This document shows, piece after piece, positions 42,109 through 51,425 of a stretch of 64,000 bases of DNA. The stretch covers positions 2,356,001 to 2,420,000 of the forward strand of contig NZ_CP034689.1 of assembly GCF_003994415.1 (NCBI RefSeq), read 5' to 3'. The stretch is from Achromobacter spanius. GTDB taxonomy: Bacteria > Pseudomonadota > Gammaproteobacteria > Burkholderiales > Burkholderiaceae_B. Within the stretch, counting starts at the first letter, position 1, and the number at the start of each line of letters is the position of its first letter. The position numbers and the translations under genes were made by a program. The notes below the pieces were generated by a model, which saw nothing but the letters and a program-made list of their open reading frames with translations, ran no database searches and was not told where the DNA came from.

Positions 42109-43350
42109 ATGACTTCCGTCCAGAACCCCGTTGCCGGCATCTCTGACGCCAACCTGCCCGCACCCGCCGCCGCCGCCCCGTCGACCGCCTTCAAAGTGCT
42201 GGGCGCGATCAGCGTGGCGCATTTGATGAACGACATGATCCAGTCGATCCTGTTGGCCATCTACCCCATGCTGAAGGATTCGTTCAGCCTGTCTTTTGCT
42301 CAGATCGGGCTGATCACCTTGGTGTATCAACTGGCGGCATCGTTGCTGCAACCGTTCATCGGCTTTTATACGGACCGTCATCCCAAGCCGTATTCCTTGC
42401 CGGTGGGCATGGGGTTTACCTTGCTGGGCCTGCTGCTGCTGTCGGTGGCGCCGTCGTTCGGCTGGCTGCTGGTGGCGGCGGTGCTGGTGGGCACGGGGTC
42501 GTCGGTATTCCATCCGGAATCATCGCGGGTGGCGCGCATGGCCTCGGGCGGGCGGCATGGCCTGGCACAGTCCTTGTTTCAGGTGGGCGGCAATGTGGGG
42601 TCGGCGTTGGGGCCGCTATTGGCGGCGCTGTTCATCATTCCGCATGGGCAGCGCAGCGTGGCCTGGTTTTCCTTGGCGGCCTTGTTCGGCATCGTGGTGC
42701 TGACGGGCATCGGCCGTTGGTATAGCGCCAACCGCATCAGCCTGAAGCCGCGCGCGCGCCGCGATGGGGACGGCAATGGCCTGACGCCCAAGCAGGTGAC
42801 GGGCGCGCTGGCCGTGTTGGGCGTGCTGGTGTTTTCCAAATACTTCTATCTGGCCAGCCTGAACAGCTATTTCACTTTTTATTTGATCGACAAATTCGGC
42901 CTGTCGGTGCGCGAGGCGCAGCTCTACCTGTTTCTGTTCCTGGCCGCGGTCGCGGTGGGCACGGTGGTGGGCGGCCCCGTCGGCGACCGCATCGGCCGCA
43001 AGATCGTGATCTGGGTGTCCATCCTGGGCGTGGCGCCGTTCACCCTGCTATTGCCGTACGCCAACCTGTTCTGGACAGCCGCGCTGGTGGTGATTATCGG
43101 CATGGTGCTGGCGTCGGCATTTTCGGCCATCGTGGTGTACGCGCAGGAACTGGTGCCGGGTAAGGTAGGCATGATTGCCGGGCTGTTCTTCGGCTTTGCG
43201 TTCGGCATGGGCGGGGTGGGCGCCGCCGCGCTGGGCAAGCTGGCTGACGCCACCAGCATCGGCTATGTGTACCAGGTGTGCGCCTACCTGCCGTTGTTGG
43301 GCGTGGTGGCGATTTTGCTGCCGAATGTGGAAAAACGGTCGACACGGTAA
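42109..43350 (+). CDS. MFS transporter, fosmidomycin-resistance (Fsr) type
   Basis: A 413-residue MFS efflux protein with 12 helices and an Ala-rich N-terminal leader. Fsr-like features are SVAHLMNDMIQSILLAIYPML, GTGSSVFHPESSRVARMASGG (a hallmark of the Fsr group) and GPVGDRIGRK. The E. coli homologue exports fosmidomycin; the natural substrate here is unknown. The ATG at 42109 follows TTTCCCTTCCGCATAACC without a strong ribosome site. A divergent AraC regulator is 165 bases away. Confidence 0.9.
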   Translation: MTSVQNPVAGISDANLPAPAAAAPSTAFKVLGAISVAHLMNDMIQSILLAIYPMLKDSFSLSFAQIGLITLVYQLAASLLQPFIGFYTDRHPKPYSLPVGMGFTLLGLLLLSVAPSFGWLLVAAVLVGTGSSVFHPESSRVARMASGGRHGLAQSLFQVGGNVGSALGPLLAALFIIPHGQRSVAWFSLAALFGIVVLTGIGRWYSANRISLKPRARRDGDGNGLTPKQVTGALAVLGVLVFSKYFYLASLNSYFTFYLIDKFGLSVREAQLYLFLFLAAVAVGTVVGGPVGDRIGRKIVIWVSILGVAPFTLLLPYANLFWTAALVVIIGMVLASAFSAIVVYAQELVPGKVGMIAGLFFGFAFGMGGVGAAALGKLADATSIGYVYQVCAYLPLLGVVAILLPNVEKRSTR

Positions 43351-43774
43351 AAATAGTCTTATCCGCGGGGCACACTACCAAAGCATGGTTGCCCCCACCG
43401 CGCACTAGCCCTTATGGACGACTATGAAGGGCGGCCCATAATAATTAATCTAGGGCCTGCCCGTGGCTCATGCCAATGGCGGACGGCAGCAACGTTTTAA
43501 CTGTCAAATACTGCAAACGTTCAACCGGGCGCCGCGGCCTTGGCGTATTCTGCGTGCTTACCGCGCAATCGTCTTGGCGCGGGAGGTAAAGGTTCCGGAC
43601 AAATTGTGCCCTCGCTACGACGCTTGACCGTCTTGCGGGGATAGCGCCCTTTTGTTCGTCTGGTAACAAAAAGCATCAAGCATGCTGACGTGTAACGCGT
43701 TTCCACTTACGAACCCAGTGCAACAGCAGGTCAGAAGCGACGGCGCATGCCCACAAGGCGGCCCGGCAAAAACC
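43351..43774. other. Intergenic stretch before the diguanylate cyclase gene
   Basis: About 420 bases without a supported gene. An AT-rich tract near 43440-43453 could be a promoter. Short frames on both strands lack ribosome sites and known motifs. Confidence 0.5.
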
Positions 43775-45016
43775 ATGACGACTTCCTTGTTCTTCCTGAT
43801 GTGGGGGCTGGCCACGGCCTTGGCTTTACCGCTGCTGCTGCCGTTTCAGGCGCGCGGGGTGCGTGGTATCCGCATGTTCATTGCCGCGAACGGTTTGGCG
43901 GTGCTGTCTTTGCTGGCCGTTGCCGCCGCCAGCCTCATTCCGCCTGGCGTCTCCGTCATCGTGTCCAACGCGGCGTGGGTGGGCGCCATCAGCCTGGTCT
44001 ACGTGGGCGTGCGCCAATTCTTTTCGCTGCGCCCGCATAGTCTGCGCACGGCGGGAATCAGTGCGCTGTGTGTGCTGGGTTTTGCGCTGCTGTGGTTCGG
44101 CACGGATGATCTGACCAGCCGCATGCTGCTGTATTCCGGCTTTACCTGTGCCAGCGCGCTGATGACGGGGCGGGTGGTCTTTCAGCAGCGCAAGCAGATC
44201 CGCACGCGCGGCGTGGTGCTGTATCTGATGTTGTCCATTTTTGCACTGGCCGTGCTGCATGGGCTGCGCGTGCTGGTTTATGGCGCGGGCTGGGTGGCGC
44301 CGGTATCGTTGACGGAGCCGTCGCCGTGGGCCTTGTTCTTCATCGTATGCGGGTCGGTCACCGTGCCCGCCCTGTTTCTGGCGCTGCTGTTGCTGGTGCA
44401 GACCCGCTTGTCCGAGCAGATGCAGGCGGCGCTGACCTTTGACGGCCTGACGCAGGTGCATTCCCGCCGCAGCATCCTGGATGAACTCGAACGCGAACTG
44501 CAACGCTGCGGGCGTTCGGGCGGGCCCCTGGCGGTGCTGGTGCTGGACATCGACCATTTCAAATCCATCAACGACCGCTATGGCCATGCGGCCGGCGACA
44601 CGGCGCTGCGCCATTTCGCCAAGGTGGCGCAGAACGCGGTGCGCGCCACCGACCGTGTCGGCCGATTGGGAGGCGAAGAATTCGTGCTGCTGATGGTGGA
44701 CTGCGACCCCGCGCGCGCGCTGGTGCATGCACAGCGCGTGTGCGATGCGCTGCGCGACACGCCGCTATACCTGCAGGGGGTGGAAGTGCCCATGACCGCC
44801 AGCGGCGGCCTGGCTTCTTATCAGGATGGCGATAGCGCCGACGTGATCCTGGCACGCGCCGACGTGGCGCTGTACCGCGCCAAGGAGCAAGGGCGCGACC
44901 GGGTGGAAATGGCGTTCGGGGGGCGCGCCCCAAGCCGCATGCAGGTGAGCAGCCTGATGGGGATGGCGCCAGCGGCGAATGGGCCGCTGGTGACTCAGGA
45001 AGGCGCCGGACGTTAA
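43775..45016 (+). CDS. Membrane-anchored diguanylate cyclase (GGDEF)
   Basis: A 413-residue protein. Six or seven hydrophobic segments occupy about 4-210 as an integral-membrane sensor, followed by a GGDEF domain (about 219-380). The active site is GGEEF (299-303) and the inhibitory I-site RxxD is present as RATD at 290-293, so it should make c-di-GMP from two GTP and be feedback-inhibited. There is no EAL domain. The start ATG 43775 (MTTSLFF) is the natural N-terminus; an ATG at 43682 is unlikely. Its stop shares bases with the convergent S9 peptidase gene. Confidence 0.92.
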   Translation: MTTSLFFLMWGLATALALPLLLPFQARGVRGIRMFIAANGLAVLSLLAVAAASLIPPGVSVIVSNAAWVGAISLVYVGVRQFFSLRPHSLRTAGISALCVLGFALLWFGTDDLTSRMLLYSGFTCASALMTGRVVFQQRKQIRTRGVVLYLMLSIFALAVLHGLRVLVYGAGWVAPVSLTEPSPWALFFIVCGSVTVPALFLALLLLVQTRLSEQMQAALTFDGLTQVHSRRSILDELERELQRCGRSGGPLAVLVLDIDHFKSINDRYGHAAGDTALRHFAKVAQNAVRATDRVGRLGGEEFVLLMVDCDPARALVHAQRVCDALRDTPLYLQGVEVPMTASGGLASYQDGDSADVILARADVALYRAKEQGRDRVEMAFGGRAPSRMQVSSLMGMAPAANGPLVTQEGAGR

Positions 45017-46941
45017 GGCTTGAGGTGCTGCGTCAGGAACTTTTCCATGGCTTCGTAGAACTCGAACTTGTTCTCGTCGTTGTGGAAGCCGTGGCCTTCG
45101 TTGTCCTTGACCATGTACTCCACCTCAACGCCGCGCGCCCTTAACGCGGCCACCATCTGGTCGCTTTCGTCTTTGTTGACACGCGGGTCCTTGGCGCCTT
45201 GCGCCACGAACAGCGGCGTCTTGATCTTGTCCGCATGCAGCGCGGGCGAGGTCGCGGCCAGCCGGTCCTTGTCGCGTTCGGGGTGGCCGACCATGTCCTG
45301 CATCTTGTCCAGCATGGGCTTCCAGTACGGCGGAATCGACTTCATGAACGTGAACAGGTTTGACACGCCCACGTAGTCCACCGCCGCGGCGTACAGGTCC
45401 GGCGTGAAGGCCACGCCGGCAAGCGTGGCGTAGCCGCCGTAGCTGGCGCCGTAGATGCCGATGCGCTTGGGGTCGGCAATGCCCTGCTTGATCAGCCACT
45501 GCACGCCATCGGTGATGTCGTCCTGCATCTTCAGGCCCCATTGCCCGAAGCTGGCTTCCCAGAAGGCGCGGCCATAACCGGTCGAGCCGCGGAAGTTCAT
45601 TTGCAGCACGCAGAAGCCGCGGTTGGCCAGGAATTGCGTTTCGGGGTTATAGCCCCAGCCGTCGCGCGCCCAGGGGCCGCCGTGCGGGTTGACGATGCAA
45701 GGCAGGTTCTTGGGGTCGCGGCCGGCGGGCAGCGTCAGGTAACCGTGGATGGTCAGCCCGTCGCGGCTTTGGTAGCTGATGGGCCGCACGTGCGACATGT
45801 CGCTTTCCGGAATGGCCGGGTTGATGTCGGCCAGCTTGGTCAGCGTGTCGGAGGTGGCGTCGTACAGATAACGCGAGCCCGGCGTGCGGTCGTTGTAGGC
45901 GGCGACGATGAACACGTTTTCGTCACGGTTGGAGCCTTGCAGCGCGATCTCGTAGCCCGGCAGCTTTTCCGTCAGCGTCTTGAACAAGGCTTCGGACTGC
46001 GCATCGAAGAACTTGAATTGCGGCTTGTCGGTCTGGTAGGCCGCCAGGGTCAGCACGCGGCGCTTGCGCGAGTAACCCGCGCCGTCCAGGTCGACGGTGT
46101 CGGGGGTGAAGATCTCTTCTTCGGCGTCGGGGCGCGCCGGGTCGATGACCACCAGCGACAGCTTGTCGCGACCGCGGTTGCTGAGCGCGTAGATCTTCTT
46201 GTCGTCGAACGTGAAGAAGGACGGGCTGACGTTGGTGCGGTAGTCGGTGGTGATCAGCGGGCGGAATTCCGAGGCTTCGTCGTCGCGGTAGAGCAGGGTG
46301 GTGTTCAGGCCGTCGCTGGTGACGGCGGCGCGCACCTTGCCCGCGTGGTCGGTCTGCCAGCCAACGATGTTGCCCGGGTTCTGCGCCACCAGCACGGCCG
46401 CGCCGGTGTGGACGTTGACGCGGTAGACGTCAAAGACCTCGGGATTGCGCTGGTTGTGGCTGATCAGGACGTGATCGGGGTCGTCTTCGAGATCGTCTTC
46501 GATGCTGGCGCGCGCGCCGTCATACGGGGTCAGGTCGGTGATCTTGCCGGTCTTGGCGTTGACGGCCAGCACGTGGTAGTTCTCGTCGCCGCCAAAATCC
46601 TTTTGATAGAGCACCACGTCGGCGCCCTTCCAGAAATAGTTGGAGATGTCGCGGGCGGTTTCGCTGGTGAGGCGGCGGGGTTCGCCCACCAGTTTGCTGC
46701 CTTGCAGCGCCTGCACATAAATGTTCATGCGGGCCGGCTGGCCGTCCACGCTGGTGGGCTGCATGAAGCCCAGCGTGCGGCCGTCGTCGGCCAGGCGGAA
46801 GAAGCCGCGTTCCGGATTGCGGAAAAAGTCCTTGAGGGGATAGGCGCGGGGCGGCGGCTGGGTGGCGCAGGCGCCCAGCGTGGTGCCGACGATGCCGGCC
46901 ATGCTGGCGGCCAGGACGGTGCGCGTCATGAATGAAAACAA
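45013..46941 (-). CDS. S9-family prolyl oligopeptidase-like peptidase (lipoprotein)
   Basis: A 642-residue exported peptidase. A lipoprotein-type signal peptide ends LGAC, lipidated at Cys25. An N-terminal beta-propeller (about 50-400) precedes an alpha/beta hydrolase domain with nucleophile GASYGG, Asp in GAKDPRVN and His in NEGHGFHN, the S9C (acylaminoacyl-peptidase/dipeptidyl) arrangement. It likely cleaves short peptides at the cell envelope. Its stop TAA (45015-45013 on the minus strand) overlaps that of the diguanylate cyclase gene. Confidence 0.93.
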   Translation of the reverse strand: MFSFMTRTVLAASMAGIVGTTLGACATQPPPRAYPLKDFFRNPERGFFRLADDGRTLGFMQPTSVDGQPARMNIYVQALQGSKLVGEPRRLTSETARDISNYFWKGADVVLYQKDFGGDENYHVLAVNAKTGKITDLTPYDGARASIEDDLEDDPDHVLISHNQRNPEVFDVYRVNVHTGAAVLVAQNPGNIVGWQTDHAGKVRAAVTSDGLNTTLLYRDDEASEFRPLITTDYRTNVSPSFFTFDDKKIYALSNRGRDKLSLVVIDPARPDAEEEIFTPDTVDLDGAGYSRKRRVLTLAAYQTDKPQFKFFDAQSEALFKTLTEKLPGYEIALQGSNRDENVFIVAAYNDRTPGSRYLYDATSDTLTKLADINPAIPESDMSHVRPISYQSRDGLTIHGYLTLPAGRDPKNLPCIVNPHGGPWARDGWGYNPETQFLANRGFCVLQMNFRGSTGYGRAFWEASFGQWGLKMQDDITDGVQWLIKQGIADPKRIGIYGASYGGYATLAGVAFTPDLYAAAVDYVGVSNLFTFMKSIPPYWKPMLDKMQDMVGHPERDKDRLAATSPALHADKIKTPLFVAQGAKDPRVNKDESDQMVAALRARGVEVEYMVKDNEGHGFHNDENKFEFYEAMEKFLTQHLKP

Positions 46942-47066
46942 GGCAAGACCTCCGCGTTTTGGATGCGGTTGATAATGCCATAGTCGCGCGGACGGTGTCG
47001 AACCGGCCCCACTTATGCCGCTGTGCGGTTTGCGGGATAATCGCGGCAGTTCATCTGGAGAATTAC

Positions 47067-47522
47067 ATGGTCAGGAATTTGGTCGCGGCATCGGCGCTGG
47101 CGCTGGGCCTTGCGGGTTGCTCGCTGGGCATCTCGTCGGACAGCGCGTCGCCGCACAGCGAATTCAAGGCGCCGGTTGCGTTCAAGGACGCTTACGCCGC
47201 GGTGATCCGGCAGTCGAACAACTGCCTGCGCAGCACCGACAACGCCTATCGCGTGGTGTCCGATCTGAACGAGGCGGCGCAGACGGGCGTGGTGCGCGTG
47301 CTGGCGCCGTATAGCGACAACGTCATGTCGCGGGTCGACCTGAAGGCCGCTGGCCCGAAGAGCACCGACGTGCGCATCGTGATGTGGGGCAAGGGCACCT
47401 GGGACGCGGCGGCAATGCGCGCGATGCAAGACGCCATCTACTACAGCATCACGTCGTGCAGCAGCTACATGCCGCTGGACCCGCGCACGCCCGTCAAGCC
47501 TTCACGCGACCTGCCGGACTAA
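47067..47522 (+). CDS. Putative lipoprotein
   Basis: A 151-residue protein with a lipoprotein signal peptide ending GLAGC (Cys18). The mature region, with paired cysteines in NNCLRS and TSCSSY and a strand/helix pattern, resembles small outer-membrane lipoproteins of unknown function in Bordetella. The start ATG 47067 is preceded by CTGGAG. It is divergent from the S9 gene with a 125-base gap. Confidence 0.78.
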   Translation: MVRNLVAASALALGLAGCSLGISSDSASPHSEFKAPVAFKDAYAAVIRQSNNCLRSTDNAYRVVSDLNEAAQTGVVRVLAPYSDNVMSRVDLKAAGPKSTDVRIVMWGKGTWDAAAMRAMQDAIYYSITSCSSYMPLDPRTPVKPSRDLPD

Positions 47523-47561
47523 GCCCCGGCGCCGAGGGCGGGGGGGCTGGTCAGAAACTCG

Positions 47562-47978
47562 TCAGTCGCCGCCCGGGCGGCGGCGCACGATCTTGAACGT
47601 GGCAGTGGCGCGCGCCACCAGTTCGCCATCAGCACGGCGGATGTCGCCTTCACAGAAGGCGATGGACCCGCCGCGGCGCAGGCAGCGCGCTTCAATGACC
47701 AGGTCGCCCGTGCCGGGCGACAGGAACGTGGTGTTCATGTCGATGGTGGCCATGCCTTCGGTGGCGTCGGCCGACCCGCGCGCCGCCGCGCTAAGCGTGA
47801 AGTCCAGCACGCTCATGAGCGTGCCGCCATGCACATCGCCCCGGCTGTTGGTCAGGTCCTGGCGCCAGGGCAGCGTGGTGCGGGCGAAGCCCGGCGCGAT
47901 GCTTTCGGGCACCAGGCCAATGAAGTGCATGAAGGGGATCGTCAGGCCGAAGTAGTCGGTGGAAGCGGTTGCGGTCAT
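47562..47978 (-). CDS. PaaI/hotdog-fold thioesterase
   Basis: A 138-residue hotdog-fold acyl-CoA thioesterase of the PaaI/YdiI group. The signature LTNSRGDVHGGTLMSVLDFTL contains the Asn and Gly residues of the active site. The probable catalytic Asp is the one in the VLDFTL segment. Substrate unknown. It is convergent with the lipoprotein gene and 117 bases from divergent dinB. Confidence 0.87.
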   Translation of the reverse strand: MTATASTDYFGLTIPFMHFIGLVPESIAPGFARTTLPWRQDLTNSRGDVHGGTLMSVLDFTLSAAARGSADATEGMATIDMNTTFLSPGTGDLVIEARCLRRGGSIAFCEGDIRRADGELVARATATFKIVRRRPGGD

Positions 47979-48095
47979 GGAAGGTGGGTGGGTAGGCAGT
48001 GGGTAAGCGATTCAGCCGGTCATAATATATTTTTTTGCAGTGCCCGCCAGCGTCCGCCAGCACGACGCGTTGGCGGCCACCTGGTCTTCATCGGA

Positions 48096-49178
48096 ATGTC
48101 TGAACTCTTGCGCAAGATCGTGCACGTGGATATGGATGCGTTTTATGCGTCCGTCGAACAGCGCGACAACCCCGAGCTGCGTGGCAAGCCCGTCGTTGTG
48201 GCGTGGACCGGGCCGCGCTCGGTCGTGTGCGCCGCGTCTTACGAGGCGCGGCGCTTCGGCATCCATTCCGCCATGTCCGCCATCCGCGCCGAACGCCTTT
48301 GCCCGCACGCCATCTATGTGCCGCCGGACTTCAACCGATACCGCGACGTGTCGCGCCAGATCCGGCAGATCTTCGCCCGCCATACCGATTTGATCGAACC
48401 GCTGTCGCTGGACGAGGCCTATCTGGATGTGACCCAGAACAAATACGGGTTGCCCTCGGCAACCGAGGTGGCGCAAGTCATCCGCCAGCAGATCAAGGAA
48501 GAAACGGGCCTGACCGCGTCGGCCGGCATTGCGCCCAACAAGTTCCTGGCCAAGATCGCGTCAGACTGGAACAAGCCCGACGGCCAGTTCGTCATTCGGC
48601 CCACCAAGGTGCTGGAATTCTTGCAGCCCTTGCCGGTGCGCAAGGTGCCAGGGGTGGGCAAGGTGACGCAGGCGCGCCTGGAGCAATTGGGCATTCAGAC
48701 GGTGGGCGACCTGGCCACGCACAGCGTGGAAGAGCTGTCGCATTATTTCGGCCGTTACGGCAGACGCCTGTACGAGCTGGCGCGTGGCATCGATGAACGC
48801 CAGGTTCAGACCGACCAGCCCTTGCAGCAGGTGTCGGCGGAGACCACGTTTTCGGAAGATATCCGCCTGAACGCCTTGGGCGACGCCATCGACCGCATGG
48901 CGGACAAGGTCTGGGATCAGGCTTTGAAGAAGGGCGCGCTGGGGCGCACGGTGGTGCTCAAGCTGAAGACCGACCGGTTTCGCATCCTGACGCGCAGCCA
49001 GACCAGCTTGAACCCGCCCGGTTCGGCGGCCGAACTGGCCTCGGTGGCCAAGCTGCTGTGCGAGCGTGTGGAACTGCCGCCGGAAACGCTGTACCGGCTG
49101 GCAGGAGTGGGGATGAGCAATTTTGCCGACCCCGCCGAACAGGCGCGCCAGCCAGATCTGTTTGGCGGCGCGTTCTGA
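48096..49178 (+). CDS. dinB: DNA polymerase IV (Y family)
   Basis: A 360-residue translesion polymerase. The catalytic acidic residues are in HVDMDAFYASVEQ near the N-terminus and LSLDEAYLDVT near residue 105. Fingers, thumb and little finger (about 240-345) follow. The C-terminus ends with a beta-clamp-binding motif QPDLFGG (QxxLF). I could not identify a LexA box in the short gap upstream. The start ATG 48096 gives the family N-terminus SELLRKIVHVD. Confidence 0.94.
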   Translation: MSELLRKIVHVDMDAFYASVEQRDNPELRGKPVVVAWTGPRSVVCAASYEARRFGIHSAMSAIRAERLCPHAIYVPPDFNRYRDVSRQIRQIFARHTDLIEPLSLDEAYLDVTQNKYGLPSATEVAQVIRQQIKEETGLTASAGIAPNKFLAKIASDWNKPDGQFVIRPTKVLEFLQPLPVRKVPGVGKVTQARLEQLGIQTVGDLATHSVEELSHYFGRYGRRLYELARGIDERQVQTDQPLQQVSAETTFSEDIRLNALGDAIDRMADKVWDQALKKGALGRTVVLKLKTDRFRILTRSQTSLNPPGSAAELASVAKLLCERVELPPETLYRLAGVGMSNFADPAEQARQPDLFGGAF

Positions 49179-49190
49179 GCGGTGGCGGGA

Positions 49191-49652
49191 TCAGGCCAGG
49201 CGGGCCTTGACCTGCTGCGACAGCGCCGTCATGTCGGCGCGGCCAGCCAGCGCCTGCTTCAACAGCGCCATGACCTTGCCCATGGCGGGCGCGCCGGTCA
49301 CGCCTTGCGCGGCCACTTCGGCCAGGGCGGCGTCGATGGCGGCGGCCACTTCTTCAGGCGTGGCGGCTTGCGGCAAGAATTCTTGCAGCACCAGCAGTTC
49401 GGCCTTTTCCTGTTCCGCCGTTTCGGTGCGGCCGGCCTGTTCAAACGCGGCGATGGACTCGCGGCGCTGCTTGACCTGCTTTTCGATGATGGCGGTGATT
49501 TCGGCGTCGTTCAGCTCGCGGCGTTCGTCCACTTCTTTCTGTTTGACGGCAGCCAACAGGAAACGCAGCGTGGTCAGGCGTTCCGAGGCCTTGGCGCGCA
49601 TGGCGTCCTTGACGGCATCAGAGAGGCGGGTCTTGAGCGTAGCAGTGCTCAT
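49191..49652 (-). CDS. GatB/YqeY-domain protein
   Basis: A 153-residue YqeY-family protein, usually near rpsU or primase in other bacteria. The motif LTTLRFLLAAVKQKEVDER and the GAPAMGKVMALLKQALAGRAD tail match the amidotransferase-related domain. Its biochemical role is unclear; it probably binds tRNA. No rpsU is nearby. The start ATG 49652 is preferred, with AAAAGG about 9-14 bases upstream. Confidence 0.9.
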   Translation of the reverse strand: MSTATLKTRLSDAVKDAMRAKASERLTTLRFLLAAVKQKEVDERRELNDAEITAIIEKQVKQRRESIAAFEQAGRTETAEQEKAELLVLQEFLPQAATPEEVAAAIDAALAEVAAQGVTGAPAMGKVMALLKQALAGRADMTALSQQVKARLA

Positions 49653-49702
49653 AAGTGAACCTTTTGGGTGGTGTTGCGGCAATCCGCAAGTGTAAATCGG
49701 GT

Positions 49703-50143
49703 TTACTTCAGCCGGGTCAGGTCGCCGCGCAGCGCCACGCCCGCCACGACCGCGCCAGCATGGCATTCGTAGTCGGTCTTGCTGCTGTATTCTTTTTTGC
49801 GATAGTAGCTGACGATATTCGTGACGGCGTTGGCGTTGGCCTTCTTGGCGGCTTCATGCAGCGCGATCACCGCCGATTGGGCCACCCACAGGCAGGCGTC
49901 CGCGTCTTTCTTGGCAAAGGCGTTGGTCTTGCGGTTGGTGACCACGCCCGCTTCCAGCACCTGGCCTTTCGGGCCGGTGCCCGCCAGGTAGAACTTCACG
50001 CTGCCGTCGATCTTGCCCGCCGCCAGCGCGGCGTCGATGGCGGGTTGCAGGGGCAGGAATACGGTGCGATCCGCCGCCACCGCGTGAGCGGAGCAGGCGA
50101 GCGACAGGGACAGGGCGCCAAACAGCTTGTAGGTGATCTTCAT
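49703..50143 (-). CDS. Exported hypothetical protein next to the polyene operon
   Basis: A 146-residue protein with a signal peptide of about 23 residues (cleavage near AVA-ADR) and two Cys in the mature part (DACLWV, YECHAG). The central region (ALHEAAKKANANAVTNIVSYYR) looks like the small YbjQ/RcsF-type fold of repeated strand-helix units. It lies 55 bases downstream of the ketosynthase gene on the same strand, possibly as the last gene of that operon, but could be independent. Function unknown. Confidence 0.65.
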   Translation of the reverse strand: MKITYKLFGALSLSLACSAHAVAADRTVFLPLQPAIDAALAAGKIDGSVKFYLAGTGPKGQVLEAGVVTNRKTNAFAKKDADACLWVAQSAVIALHEAAKKANANAVTNIVSYYRKKEYSSKTDYECHAGAVVAGVALRGDLTRLK

Positions 50144-50198
50144 GACGAGCGTTTCCGGTTATGAAAGTGAATCAAGGGCTGAAAGAGAGGACGCCGGC

Positions 50199-51425
50199 TC
50201 AAGGCCAGCGGCGAAAAACCAGGGACGTGTTGATGCCGCCAAACGCGAAATTGTTGTTCATGACGTACTCGTTGCTCATGCGGCGGCCATCGCCTTGCAG
50301 GTAATCGAGTTCGCCGCAACGCGGATCGATATTGCGCAGGTTCAGCGTGGGGGCGTACCAGTCGCGATTCAGCATTTCGATGCTGAACCAGGACTCCAGC
50401 ACCCCGCAAGCGCCCAGCGTGTGGCCCAGATAGCTTTTCTGCGAGCTGATCGGCATGCGGCTGCCGAAGAGCGCGTGCGTGGCCTGGGTTTCGGCGATGT
50501 CGCCTTGTTCGGTGGCGGTGCCGTGGCCGTTTACGTAGCCGATGGCTTCCGGGGGCAGGCCGGCATCCGCCAGCGCCATTTCCATGGCGACCCGCATGGT
50601 GGCGGCTTCGGGCCGGGTGATGTGGGTGCCGTCTGAATTGCTGCCGAACCCGACCACTTCGGCATGGATGCGCGCGCCGCGCGCCAGCGCGTGGTCCAGC
50701 GATTCCAGCACCAGCATGCCGCCGCCTTCGCCAATGACCAGGCCATCGCGGTCGCGGTCGTAGGGGCGGGGCGTGAGTTCCGGCGTGTCGTTCTGCTGGC
50801 TGGTGGCATACAGCGCATCGAACACCAGCGCTTCGCTGGCGCACAGTTCTTCCGCGCCGCCGGCCAGCATCATCTGCTGGCGGCCGTAGCGGATGGCCTC
50901 GTAGGCATAGCCGATGCCCTGGCTGCCCGAGGTGCAGGCGCTGGACGTGGGGATGATGCGGCCTTTCAGTTCGAAGAAAATGCCGACGTTGGCGGCCGTG
51001 GTGTGCGGCATCATGCGCACATAGGAATTGGCGTTCAGATCGTCGGTGACGCCGTTTTGCAGCATATTGCCGAAGGCGCGGATTTCGTCGGTGCTGCCCA
51101 CCGACGAGCCGCAGGCCACGCCCATGCGGCCGTCGGTGATGCTGGCGTCGCCCAACAGCGCGGCGTCTTCCAGCGCCAGTTCGGCGGCGCGCACGGCCAG
51201 TTGCGACACGCGGCCCATGCTGCGCAGTTGCTTGCGGGTCCAGTGCGCGGGCACGCGGAAATCTTCCACCGGCCCGGCCAGCCGCGTATTCAGTTCAGCA
51301 AAGCGCGACCAGTCGGGCATGTACCGGATGGCGCTGCGGCCCGATTGAAATGCTTGCTGCACGCTGGCCCAATCCGAGCCCAGCGCGCTGATGCCGGCCA
51401 TGCCGGTAATGACGACGCGGTTCAT
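50199..51425 (-). CDS. Beta-ketoacyl-ACP synthase (aryl polyene operon)
   Basis: A 408-residue FabF-like condensing enzyme. The catalytic triad is intact: Cys164 (SSACTSGSQG), His301 (NGHGTATEQGD) and His335 (SYLGHTLGACG), with Lys330. It elongates ACP-bound polyene chains with malonyl-ACP. The ATG at 51425 shares a base with the stop of the ketoreductase (TGATG), so they are translationally coupled. A second, diverged ketosynthase lies upstream in the same operon. Aryl polyene clusters typically carry two or three. Confidence 0.92.
   Translation of the reverse strand: MNRVVITGMAGISALGSDWASVQQAFQSGRSAIRYMPDWSRFAELNTRLAGPVEDFRVPAHWTRKQLRSMGRVSQLAVRAAELALEDAALLGDASITDGRMGVACGSSVGSTDEIRAFGNMLQNGVTDDLNANSYVRMMPHTTAANVGIFFELKGRIIPTSSACTSGSQGIGYAYEAIRYGRQQMMLAGGAEELCASEALVFDALYATSQQNDTPELTPRPYDRDRDGLVIGEGGGMLVLESLDHALARGARIHAEVVGFGSNSDGTHITRPEAATMRVAMEMALADAGLPPEAIGYVNGHGTATEQGDIAETQATHALFGSRMPISSQKSYLGHTLGACGVLESWFSIEMLNRDWYAPTLNLRNIDPRCGELDYLQGDGRRMSNEYVMNNNFAFGGINTSLVFRRWP

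Noticed and set aside
45541..46935. Plus-strand open frame of 464 codons opposite the S9 peptidase gene
   Set aside because: It is an antisense shadow rich in Gly, Val and Arg with no ribosome site; the peptidase has complete motifs.
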